Assembly (NCBI RefSeq): GCF_017377855.1
Contig: NZ_JAFREP010000004.1
Location: 310,001 to 374,000 of the forward strand
From: Acanthopleuribacter pedis
Lineage (GTDB): Bacteria; Acidobacteriota; Holophagae; Acanthopleuribacterales; Acanthopleuribacteraceae
Length of the DNA stretch: 64,000 nt
Direction of reading: 5' to 3'
In this document: one piece after another, positions 54,593 through 62,161 of the stretch
How the letters are laid out: every line of letters starts with the position of its first letter
Position numbering within the stretch: the stretch's first letter is position 1
Translations under genes and position numbers: made by a program
The notes under the pieces: generated by a model
The model's input: only the letters and a program-made list of their open reading frames with translations
Told to the model about the DNA's origin: nothing
The model's database searches: none

Positions 54593-56674
54593 ATGCGCAG
54601 TCGCTGGTTTCATATCCCAAAGTTCCACACCATCCAAAGCAATATGGAAAAACGGGTTGGCTGGCTCGAGCTGTTCTACGACCTGATTTTCGTTGCGTCT
54701 TTTATCCAGCTCGGTAATACACTCAGCGAATACGTGTCCATCGAACGCTTTTTCGGGTTCATCGCCCTCTTTACGCCTATTTGGATCGTTTGGTACGGCT
54801 TCACCCATTTTGCCAACCGCTTCGATGTGGACGACTTCCTGCACCGCTCCATTGTCTACTGCCAAATGTTTGCCGTGGGTGCCATGGCTGTCACCGTACC
54901 TCAGGCTTTACGCGGCGAGCACCAGCTCTTTGCCTACGCCTACGCCGGCGCGCAGTTCTGCATTTTCTTGATGTACCTGCGTTGTCGTTTTCACCAAAAG
55001 GAGGGCCGTGAAACCACCACCCATTGGGCGCTTGTTTGGTTGGCCGGCACCCTGCTGTGGTTGATCTCCGCCTGGTTGCCCACCCCGTACGCCTATGGGG
55101 CCTGGGTGTTGGGGTTGCTGTTGGTTATTGGATCGCCGCTGCGCCGCAGTGTCCGCGCCTTTGAAATGCGTTACCCCGTTGACTTGGAACACCTTAGCGA
55201 ACGCTATGGTTTGATGACGATTATCGTTCTGGGCGAGTCCTTCGTGAAAATGTTGGGTGGTTTGGTCGCCAATGAACCCAGTCTTCCGGCCCTGGCCCAC
55301 GCGAGTTTCGCCCTTATCGTCACCTGTGCCTTGTGGTGGATTTACTTTGACGACATCGCCGACAGCCGTTTGCGTCGCTTTCCCTTTGCTTATCCCTTGT
55401 GGTTGTTTGGTCACCTTCCTCTCCATTGCGGCACCATTGCTGTTGGGGTTGGTTTACAGAAGGTCATTTATTTTGATCTTTGGGCGCCCGGCGATCCCAA
55501 ATACCGCTGGCTGTTGTGCGGTGCCTTGGCTTTGGTTTTTTTCGCCACCGCGCTGGTTGAATCGGTGACCGAGCGCAAAAACGCCGTGCTGAGCGATCAA
55601 CTGCGCGTCTATGTGCGTTTACTTTTCGGATTCTTGATGGTGGTGCTGCCCGCCGCGGCCGCGACCATGCCCTCACTGTGGTTTTTGGTGCTCCTCGCCG
55701 GCGCCTGTTTGATCCAAGTTGGGTTCGACATGATGACCGCGCCCTTTGACGAGCGAAATTTGCTCAAGCACCACGGTGGCGAGCACCCACCGGCACCCGC
55801 GCCTAAACCGGGAAGAACCGTTGGCTCGGGTCATTCTGTTTCGCGAGGAGCGCCGTCGAATTTACGGCAAGACCTGTTCACCTACTTCATGCAAGCTTCT
55901 TGGATTGCATTGTTTATCACTATTGCCGTGTTCTTTTTCCTGCTCAATGTTTTGTTTGCCGCCCTCTATCTCATGGTTCCCGACACCATCGCCAACGCAC
56001 GCCCCGATTCCTTTGCCGACGCTTTTTATTTCAGCGTGCAAACCATGTCGACCATTGGTTACGGCACCTTGACGCCCACCTCGGATTACGGCCATATCAT
56101 TGCGACCATTGAGGCCGGTGTGAGTTGGATTTGTGTCGCCCTGGTCACCGGACTCATTTTTGCCAAGGCCTCGCGCCCCAGACACGCCGTGCTGTTTAGT
56201 GAACCCATCCTTTTGACCCGACACAACAGCCAACCGGTTCTGATGTTTCGCGTTGGTAACGCCCGCGGCAATGACATTATTGATGCGTCGCTTAACCTGA
56301 CCGTTTTGATCGACGAGGTCACCGACGAGGGCAACCACCTGCGCGCGGTCAAAGACCTGAAACTAACCCGCTCAAGCACGCCCTTTTTTTCGATGACCTG
56401 GCTGGTCATCCATCCGGTTGACGAGGACAGTCCCTTGTTCGGGTTGGGACCTGATCAAATAGCGGCGCGGGTGTCCGCTTTTTGCGCCGTGATCGTAGGC
56501 CACGATGGAACCTACAGCCAATCGGTTTATGCGCGTCATACCTATTACCCGGAGGATGTGAAGGCCGACCATACCTTTGTGGACGTTCTCTCGAGTTTGG
56601 ATGACGGCCGGGTGGTGGTTGATTACCATCGCTTCCACCAAACCCAGCCCGTCAAAGGGTCCCCCCCCGAATGA
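54593..56674 (+). CDS. LtrA domain fused to an inward-rectifier (KirBac-like) potassium channel
   Basis: A 693-residue membrane protein with two known modules. Residues about 15-395 match the low temperature requirement A (LtrA) family: VGWLELFYDLIFVASFIQLG at the start, then nine or so helices with LSERYGLMTIIVLGESFVKM and IYFDDIAD. After a Pro/Gly-rich linker (about 398-425) comes a Kir channel: slide helix and TM1 (LFTYFMQASWIALFITIAVFFF), the potassium filter T487-IGYG, TM2, and a cytoplasmic IRK domain (SRPRHAVLFSEPILLTR, LMFRVGNARGN, DEDSPLFG, DGTYSQSVYARHTYYPEDV). GAGGAG lies before the ATG. LtrA-Kir fusion is unusual. Confidence 0.88.
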   Translation: MRSRWFHIPKFHTIQSNMEKRVGWLELFYDLIFVASFIQLGNTLSEYVSIERFFGFIALFTPIWIVWYGFTHFANRFDVDDFLHRSIVYCQMFAVGAMAVTVPQALRGEHQLFAYAYAGAQFCIFLMYLRCRFHQKEGRETTTHWALVWLAGTLLWLISAWLPTPYAYGAWVLGLLLVIGSPLRRSVRAFEMRYPVDLEHLSERYGLMTIIVLGESFVKMLGGLVANEPSLPALAHASFALIVTCALWWIYFDDIADSRLRRFPFAYPLWLFGHLPLHCGTIAVGVGLQKVIYFDLWAPGDPKYRWLLCGALALVFFATALVESVTERKNAVLSDQLRVYVRLLFGFLMVVLPAAAATMPSLWFLVLLAGACLIQVGFDMMTAPFDERNLLKHHGGEHPPAPAPKPGRTVGSGHSVSRGAPSNLRQDLFTYFMQASWIALFITIAVFFFLLNVLFAALYLMVPDTIANARPDSFADAFYFSVQTMSTIGYGTLTPTSDYGHIIATIEAGVSWICVALVTGLIFAKASRPRHAVLFSEPILLTRHNSQPVLMFRVGNARGNDIIDASLNLTVLIDEVTDEGNHLRAVKDLKLTRSSTPFFSMTWLVIHPVDEDSPLFGLGPDQIAARVSAFCAVIVGHDGTYSQSVYARHTYYPEDVKADHTFVDVLSSLDDGRVVVDYHRFHQTQPVKGSPPE

Positions 56675-56696
56675 GTCGGCTGGGGACCGGGTTTGC

Positions 56697-57689
56697 CTAA
56701 AAGCGGTCGGAATGGACGTTGGTTAACTTGGTCATGGTGTTGATGGAGACGTGCGGCCAGCCGATCAGGCCGGGCAGACCGTCGCGACGACCGAAGAAGT
56801 CCAGCATCACCACTTGCAGGTATTGCAGGCGCAGCTTGATTGTGTCGCCGTCTTTCACCTTTTGAATCCAGAAAGTGGATTTCATCGAGGCCGCGTTTGC
56901 TTGGCGGACGACGAAGGGGATGTTTTTGATGCCCCCGGTTTCGAGGGTGGAATCGAAGGTCAATACCGTTGATTCAATGATGTCCACACCTTGGTTGGCC
57001 GCGTCCAGTAGAGCCTGAGGCGCCGTGGGGTCGAACAACCCCTCGAAGAGGTTGTTGTGAAAGTGTTTGTAGGGTTCCAGGTAGGGATTGCGTTCGAAGT
57101 CGTCGTTGACGCCGGTAGGCAAACCACTGGTAACCGGAATGGTCGGTTTGCCTTTTTCCTCACTGGAACGACCCATCGCCAACACCGAATCACCGTGGGG
57201 GATCGTGGCCAGGCGGCAGATGTCCAGTTCGTTGGTTTCTTCGTTCAAGATGCGAAGAAACAAACCGGGCTCGTGGTGGATATCCAGGTTTTTGGGACCG
57301 GCAAGACCGCTGTCGGGGAAATCGGCGGCGGCGATTTGTTTAATATTTTGTTCGTAGCTCAAGGCCATCAAAAACTGATCATTGTTGGCCTTGGGCGTTT
57401 GTGGGGGCAATGGTTTGATGCCGCGGTTGGGGATGGGGCCGTCAACCGTGGAAAAGACAAGCTGTTCGTTGTACTGGTTCAGCAGCAGACGGTAATTAAA
57501 AGGGAATTTGTCCTTGGGTGGGGCGTGGAACGGGAGGGCGATCATGTTCCAGCCGCGACCGGGCAGTTCCTCGTTATTCCAAACACCGACCAAATCTTCG
57601 AGGGGACCCAAGCCCTCCGGTGTGTGACCTTTAGGATCTACAATAGAACGGTTTTTATTCTTTAATTTTTCAAAATCTTTAGCAACCAT
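56697..57689 (-). CDS. Nitrobindin/lipocalin-like heme-binding-type protein
   Basis: A 330-residue soluble protein without a signal peptide. GPLEDLVGVWNNEELPGRGWNMIALPFH near residue 30 resembles the start of the nitrobindin or lipocalin-type barrel (LxGxWxGxG), and the rest alternates strands (QLVFSTVDG, LFLRILNEETNELDICRLATIPHGDSVLA, KDGDTIKLRLQYLQVVMLDF). The proximal histidine of nitrobindins cannot be placed with certainty. It is probably a small-ligand-binding protein. I chose the ATG at 57689, with GGAG about nine bases upstream; the frame extends to 57767. It is convergent with the channel gene, 22 bp apart. Confidence 0.6.
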   Translation of the reverse strand: MVAKDFEKLKNKNRSIVDPKGHTPEGLGPLEDLVGVWNNEELPGRGWNMIALPFHAPPKDKFPFNYRLLLNQYNEQLVFSTVDGPIPNRGIKPLPPQTPKANNDQFLMALSYEQNIKQIAAADFPDSGLAGPKNLDIHHEPGLFLRILNEETNELDICRLATIPHGDSVLAMGRSSEEKGKPTIPVTSGLPTGVNDDFERNPYLEPYKHFHNNLFEGLFDPTAPQALLDAANQGVDIIESTVLTFDSTLETGGIKNIPFVVRQANAASMKSTFWIQKVKDGDTIKLRLQYLQVVMLDFFGRRDGLPGLIGWPHVSINTMTKLTNVHSDRF

Positions 57690-58125
57690 TTTAAATGCTC
57701 CTCGCTTAGGGGCTGTTGGTGCAAAAAAAGACAGAATCTTGCACTCATAAAACAAAGCAAGATTCATCGCGGAATTGGTTCAAGAACGGGTATTAAATTT
57801 GTTTTAACGGCTGAGGGGTTCCTGAAACCGCTGGAAATAATGGCTATAAACGTGAAAGGTTTATGTGTTCGGGACCCAGGCGGGTGAACAGGCGAAATAA
57901 CCTTGACGTGGGGATGGGCGGATTTAAGGGGTTGGAGCCGTGATTGCTTACAATGTACATCAATGGAAAAATGATGCCAAGAGGATGTTGTTTTGGTTGT
58001 GGTAAGTGTCTGAGTTTGGTGGTTTTTATTAGTGATAGAAGGGTTGTGACGATTATGTGTATGTTAATAGTGTTTTTTTGTTTTGTGGTTATCTTTTGTT
58101 TGTTTCGTCTCGCGTTTAGCCTGGA
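57690..58125. other. AT-rich, C-poor gene-free region
   Basis: A 436-bp gap upstream of the nitrobindin-like gene. The stretch 57960-58110 is strikingly poor in C on the plus strand, with long runs of G and T (for example GTTGTTTTGGTTGTGG). No coding bias is seen and no known RNA was recognised. It runs straight into R1 copy D. Confidence 0.5.
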
Positions 58126-58288
58126 ACCTAAGAAGCGCGATAAGAGCGAGGGATTTTGGCTAAAGATCTGGAGCGAAATGGTTTGGGAAAAGCGGAAGCG
58201 CACCCATTGGGTGCGGTGGGCATTTTCACAGACCGTTGCAGCCCAGAGGTTTAGCCAAAATCACCGCGAGTTATCGCGCTTCTTAGGT
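58126..58288. repeat. R1 dispersed repeat, copy D (best preserved)
   Basis: A 163-bp copy of R1. The ends ACCTAAGAAGCGCGATAA and TTATCGCGCTTCTTAGGT are perfect 18-bp inverted repeats. The inner hairpin CGCACCC-ATT-GGGTGCG is at 58199-58215. Unlike copies A and B it is not flanked by TA on both sides. R2 copy d begins three bases after its end. Confidence 0.88.
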
Positions 58289-58290
58289 GG

Positions 58291-58340
58291 AATTCTCACG
58301 AGGATTCGTCGCGAGAAGCTGAAGCCTTGTGGGCAATGCG
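58291..58340. repeat. R2 dispersed repeat, copy d (short form)
   Basis: About 50 bp, AATTCTCACGAGGATTCGTC followed by GCGAGAAGCTGAAGCCTTGTG, nearly identical to R2 copy c in its core. It directly follows R1 copy D, upstream of the MarR gene. Confidence 0.75.
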
Positions 58341-58436
58341 TGTATGGGTTGGGTCGAGCGCGCTTCGATTGGATTTATTGAAAGGGGCAGGAGAAAAAGC
58401 TTGCGCGATGCGTGAGTGATCAAGTAACATGCACGC

Positions 58437-58877
58437 ATGTCACATCAAGAACTTTCAAACCACACCGAAGCAACTGTTTTGCAATTCCTCGAAACCGCCC
58501 ACGCCTTGCAGCGCGATTTGGACAACGCCCTTTCGCTTGCTCGTGGGATCAGCTTTAGCGAGTACCGAATTTTGCGCGCTTTGGCCAATGTCTATTCCGG
58601 CGGTGCGCCCCGGATCGATCTGGCCCGCGCGGTCGGGCTCACCCCTTCCGCCGTAACCCGTGCGCTTAAACCCCTCGAAAAACTAGGCTATGTCACCACC
58701 GAAAAAGGAGGTCGGGACGCCCGACAAAGCCGCGCCGTGTTAACCACCGGCGGTCGTACCTTATTGGACGATACCCAAGGGGTTTTGCGCGATACACTCA
58801 TGTCGCTACCCATTAACCAACGCGGCATGGACGACATTGAACTTTTCCGTGCCTGTCTCGGCGAATGTCGCCGTTAA
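58437..58877 (+). CDS. MarR-family transcriptional regulator
   Basis: A 146-residue winged-helix regulator. ISFSEYRILRALANV, the recognition part IDLARAVGLTPSAVTRALKPLEKLGYVTTEKGGRDARQSRAVLTTGGR and the C-terminal dimer helix are as in MarR/HPCH-type proteins. The wing has RDARQSR, in the place of the conserved DxR. The start has no clear ribosome site. It is convergent with the MocR gene, overlapping its end by four bases. No target gene is evident, and the nearest upstream DNA is the R1/R2 repeat pair. Confidence 0.88.
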   Translation: MSHQELSNHTEATVLQFLETAHALQRDLDNALSLARGISFSEYRILRALANVYSGGAPRIDLARAVGLTPSAVTRALKPLEKLGYVTTEKGGRDARQSRAVLTTGGRTLLDDTQGVLRDTLMSLPINQRGMDDIELFRACLGECRR

Positions 58878-60376
58878 CGCACCATGTAGGAGGCTTGGGG
58901 CGTCGCAAAGTAATGATTCAGGCACTGGTCCAGACGGCCCAGTGCCTGCTTGATGCGGGTTTCGTCGAAGCCGGCGAAACCCAGCACCAAACCCGAACTT
59001 TTTCGTTTGCCGCGGTAATAAGGCGACAGCGGTCGGATTTCCAAGTTGCAATGAACCGCCGTCTCCGCGAAGGCCGTATCGTCAAAAGGAACCTTGGCAA
59101 ACAAGGTGACATGCATCCCACCGGAATGCGGTCCGGTTTCGAAATGGTGCGCTTGGTTATGCCTCAGCCACTCGCAAACCTGATCGCGACGCGCGCGGTA
59201 GCGCTGGCGCATGCGACGCAGGTGCGAGGCAAAATGACCTTGATCGATGAAATCGGCCAAAACCGCCTGGTTGATCGTCGGCGATGAGTTGTCGACCAAG
59301 TAGCGTAACTCGCTGAGCGCGCCCACCAATCTTTTGGGAACCACCAAGTAGCCAATGCGTAGCGCGGGGAAAAGGACTTTGCTAAAGGTGCCGGTGTAAA
59401 TCACGCGGCTTTCCGGTGCCAATCCCTGAATGGCGGCCAAAGGCGGTCCGTCGTAGCGAAACTCACTGTCGTAGTCGTCTTCCAAAATCCAAGAACCGCT
59501 TTTTTGGGCAAAGTTCAGTAACTCAAGCCGTCGCGGCATCGTCATTTCGGTGCCGGTTGGGTATTGGTGTGCCGGGGTGACAAAAACCAACTTGGGGTTG
59601 CCGTGAATCCGTTGGCCTGCCCGCACATCCAAACCTTCGCCGTCTAACTCGACGGGAATCACATGGGCTTGGCATTGACGAAGGGTCCCCAGAAAACCTT
59701 GGTAACAAGGGTTTTCCACCCAGACCGCGTCGTAAGGCGCCAACAGGAGCCGGCAGGTCAAATCCAGTCCCTGCTGGGAACCACTGACCACCAACACCTG
59801 ATCCGGGTCGCAAACGACTCCGCGGCAGGCTTTGAGGTAGGCGGCGATTGCCTCGCGTAACGGCTGGTAACCGGTTGGACTTGCATAGGTTAACATCGCT
59901 CGGCTGGCCTGGCGCCACTGCTTGGCCGACAGCCTGGCCCATAAATCGAGGGGGAAGGCGTCAAGATCGGGAATACCCGGTGTGAAGGGTTTTATTTCAC
60001 GCGGCGTGGGGCGCTGGTCGATGTCCAAGACCTTGGGGGACGCTTTCATCGGGGTCGGCTCTGTGCTCGTCGCCCTTTTGCCGCTGGGTACCAAAATAGG
60101 GTCCAAGTTGGCGCTCACATAAAAACCCGAACCCTGACGAGCTTCTAGAAGTCCCTCGGAACGCAAGACTTCGTAAGCATTGTTGACCGTGTTGCGGCCC
60201 AGCGCCAGCATGCCCGCCATGGTCCGCGTCGGCGGAAGATGGCAATGTGCGGGGAACCGGCCACTTAAAATACGCGTGCGAATGGCGTCGGCGAGTTGCA
60301 GGTACAGGGGTTTATCGAGGCCTGAATCCAAATCAAAATCGTGTAGCTCGGCGATGGGGAGGCGCTTGTTTTTCAT
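58874..60376 (-). CDS. MocR/PdxR-type regulator (GntR wHTH plus aminotransferase domain)
   Basis: A 500-residue MocR regulator. The N-terminal GntR winged helix has DKPLYLQLADAIRTRILSGRF, LPPTRTMAGMLALGRNTVNNAYEVL and the wing LEARQGSGFYV. The fold type I PLP domain follows, with PTGYQPLREAIAAYLK, VSGSQQGLDL, ILEDDYDSEFRY and the PLP-binding lysine in YTGTFSKVLFPALRIGYL. Starts at 60448 and 60478 are in frame, but the extra codons (CTA, TTA, CCA) are unlike the gene and cover an 18-bp palindrome, so I prefer the ATG at 60376. It is divergent from a PNPOx-like gene, its likely target. Confidence 0.87.
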   Translation of the reverse strand: MKNKRLPIAELHDFDLDSGLDKPLYLQLADAIRTRILSGRFPAHCHLPPTRTMAGMLALGRNTVNNAYEVLRSEGLLEARQGSGFYVSANLDPILVPSGKRATSTEPTPMKASPKVLDIDQRPTPREIKPFTPGIPDLDAFPLDLWARLSAKQWRQASRAMLTYASPTGYQPLREAIAAYLKACRGVVCDPDQVLVVSGSQQGLDLTCRLLLAPYDAVWVENPCYQGFLGTLRQCQAHVIPVELDGEGLDVRAGQRIHGNPKLVFVTPAHQYPTGTEMTMPRRLELLNFAQKSGSWILEDDYDSEFRYDGPPLAAIQGLAPESRVIYTGTFSKVLFPALRIGYLVVPKRLVGALSELRYLVDNSSPTINQAVLADFIDQGHFASHLRRMRQRYRARRDQVCEWLRHNQAHHFETGPHSGGMHVTLFAKVPFDDTAFAETAVHCNLEIRPLSPYYRGKRKSSGLVLGFAGFDETRIKQALGRLDQCLNHYFATPQASYMVR

Positions 60377-60407
60377 GGCAAATTGGTTCCAATCAAATAA
60401 CGGAAGT

Positions 60408-60425
60408 GGATCTAACTTTAGATCC
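60408..60425. promoter_or_regulatory. 18-bp palindrome between MocR and PNPOx-like genes
   Basis: GGATCTAA-CT-TTAGATCC is a perfect inverted repeat. A second inverted repeat ATTGG-TT-CCAAT lies at 60382-60393. If the MocR start is at 60376, both lie in the 94-bp space between divergent genes and are natural operator candidates for the MocR protein itself. Confidence 0.6.
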
Positions 60426-60470
60426 AATTTGTCGGTAGGATCAAGCATATCTGCTTTACATGGGGAGATT

Positions 60471-61187
60471 ATGAACAACCAACTACCTTTTAGTCAGAGC
60501 GAAAAATCGCAAACCGAGGCCTTTTCGGTCACCGACAAAACCCGCATCAAACGCGCGCCGCAACGGGCGGTTTACGACAAAGAAACCGTCTACCAAATTC
60601 TCGACGAGGCCCTGCTGTGCCATGTTGCCTTTACCTGGAATGAGGCACCGGCGCTCATTCCCACCATTCACTGGCGCATCGACAACCACCTCTACCTGCA
60701 CGGCGCGTCCAAAAGCCGCTTGATGCAGCATCTGGCAAGTGGCATTCCGGCCTGCATTTCCGTGGCCCTGGTGGATGGTTTGGTGTTGGCCCGTTCCGCC
60801 TTTCACCATTCCATGAATTACCGTTCCGTGGTGATCTTTGGGTGTGGTCGCTCGGTTGAGGATCCCGCCAAAAAAGAGAATGTGCTGGCGCGTTTTGTGG
60901 AACACGTGATTCCCGGACGTGGGGCCGACGTGCGCCCCGCCAACCCAACCGAGTTAAAAGCAACCCGTTTGATTGAATTTGATCTGCTCGAGGTTTCGGC
61001 GAAAATTCGTCGCGGCGAACCCAAGGACGATAGCGCCGATATGGGTTTGGATGTCTGGGCCGGCACCATTCCCCTCAAGCTCACCGCGGGTGAACCCGTT
61101 ACGGCCGAGGATTCGTTGGTCAGCGCCCCGCCGGCGTACACGCGCAACTACCAGCGCGACGCCGTCGGGACCGAGTCGGCTCACTAA
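60471..61187 (+). CDS. Pyridoxamine 5'-phosphate oxidase-family flavoprotein
   Basis: A 238-residue FMN-binding split-barrel protein. AVYDKETVYQILDEALLCHVAFTWNEAPALIPTIHWRIDNHLYLHGASKSRLMQHL is the typical N-terminus of the PNPOx-like family containing YDKxxI/V at the start. SAFHHSMNYRSVVIFGCGRSVEDPAKK follows. GGGGAG lies before the ATG at 60471; a much longer frame upstream overlaps the MocR gene and is not real. The MocR partner suggests a role in vitamin B6 or amine metabolism, but the classical PdxH active-site arrangement is not shown. Confidence 0.88.
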   Translation: MNNQLPFSQSEKSQTEAFSVTDKTRIKRAPQRAVYDKETVYQILDEALLCHVAFTWNEAPALIPTIHWRIDNHLYLHGASKSRLMQHLASGIPACISVALVDGLVLARSAFHHSMNYRSVVIFGCGRSVEDPAKKENVLARFVEHVIPGRGADVRPANPTELKATRLIEFDLLEVSAKIRRGEPKDDSADMGLDVWAGTIPLKLTAGEPVTAEDSLVSAPPAYTRNYQRDAVGTESAH

Positions 61188-61193
61188 CCCGGG

Positions 61194-62156
61194 TTATTGA
61201 GGCAACAGCGATTGCCAAGCCATGATGTAGCGTTGTTTGGGGAACAGGGTTTTTACCGTGCGCCGCGCCATTTTGCCCATTTCCCGGGCGAGCTCGGGAT
61301 TGTCAAGCAACAGCTTGATGCGTTCCCGCAACAGACCCAAGTCCGCGCTGATGAAACCGTTGACGCCGTCTTGGATGGGTGAACTGGGGTGCGCGGTGGC
61401 GACCACCGGCATCCCGGTCGCCATGGCCTCGAGCATGGCGAAATTAAACCCGTCCTCCAGACCGACCTTGGCCGTGTGGAGGTACACGCGATGATCGCGA
61501 TAGGCTTGGCGCAGGTCGTCCCAGGACGCGGCGGTGCGGGCCTCGGGTAGCGAGGGATTGTGTCCGATTAGGGTCGCCGGGAAACCCTCGGTGAGGGTTT
61601 GGTGGGCGGGGTAATCGAGGATTTCACCCCGTTCGACCAGGTGATTGGCAACCCGTAAGACCGCGGCGTTTTCCCCGCGCCAGTCCTGGTAGTCATCCAG
61701 GTCCACGTAGGTTTTGATGAGGTGCCCACGCAGGTTCCAATCCACCATTTTGTGTTCCGAAATAAACACCATCTCGCCTTGCCCACGAAAAACCAGCTCG
61801 GCGAATTGCATGCGGTACTGGTCGGGGGTCATGTCGGATTCATCCTCGGTGAAACGGCTGTGAAGGCTGGTGTGCATGACGAGGATGCGCTTGACCGGGT
61901 AAGGAAGGAAATCAATGAAATCACTGATGTTGTGGGCAATCGCCAGTTGGTAGGCACCGGCTTCCAGGCCGGCCTTGCCTTCATCCCACGAGATCAATCG
62001 CCAGCCCTCCGGCAGAGGACGCACGGAATCGGACCAGTTCTGTAGAAAACGCTGATGACCGCTGATTTCCACCAAGTCGAGCTGCCAATCGAGCGCTTTA
62101 AACTGGAAAAGGTAGGGCTGGTGGGCGCAAAACGAAATGATGCGGGGTGGTGTCAC
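61194..62156 (-). CDS. Glycosyltransferase family 4 (GT-B)
   Basis: A 320-residue GT-B glycosyltransferase. The C-terminal half has the donor-binding pattern VGLEDGFNFAMLEAMATGMPVVATAHPSSPIQDGVNGF with the EX7E-type glutamates, then LLDNPELAREMGKMARRTVKTLF. The N-terminal half is shorter than usual. The donor is unknown. The start is probably the GTG at 62156, five bases after the stop of the REC-GGDEF-EAL gene; the frame extends further into that gene. A surface glycan role is likely. Confidence 0.85.
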   Translation of the reverse strand: MTPPRIISFCAHQPYLFQFKALDWQLDLVEISGHQRFLQNWSDSVRPLPEGWRLISWDEGKAGLEAGAYQLAIAHNISDFIDFLPYPVKRILVMHTSLHSRFTEDESDMTPDQYRMQFAELVFRGQGEMVFISEHKMVDWNLRGHLIKTYVDLDDYQDWRGENAAVLRVANHLVERGEILDYPAHQTLTEGFPATLIGHNPSLPEARTAASWDDLRQAYRDHRVYLHTAKVGLEDGFNFAMLEAMATGMPVVATAHPSSPIQDGVNGFISADLGLLRERIKLLLDNPELAREMGKMARRTVKTLFPKQRYIMAWQSLLPQ

Positions 62157-62161
62157 GGGTT

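Noticed and set aside
57944..58381. 145-residue plus-strand ORF rich in Cys, Phe and Val
   Set aside because: It runs from the C-poor tract through R1 copy D and R2 copy d; no ribosome site and no coding bias.
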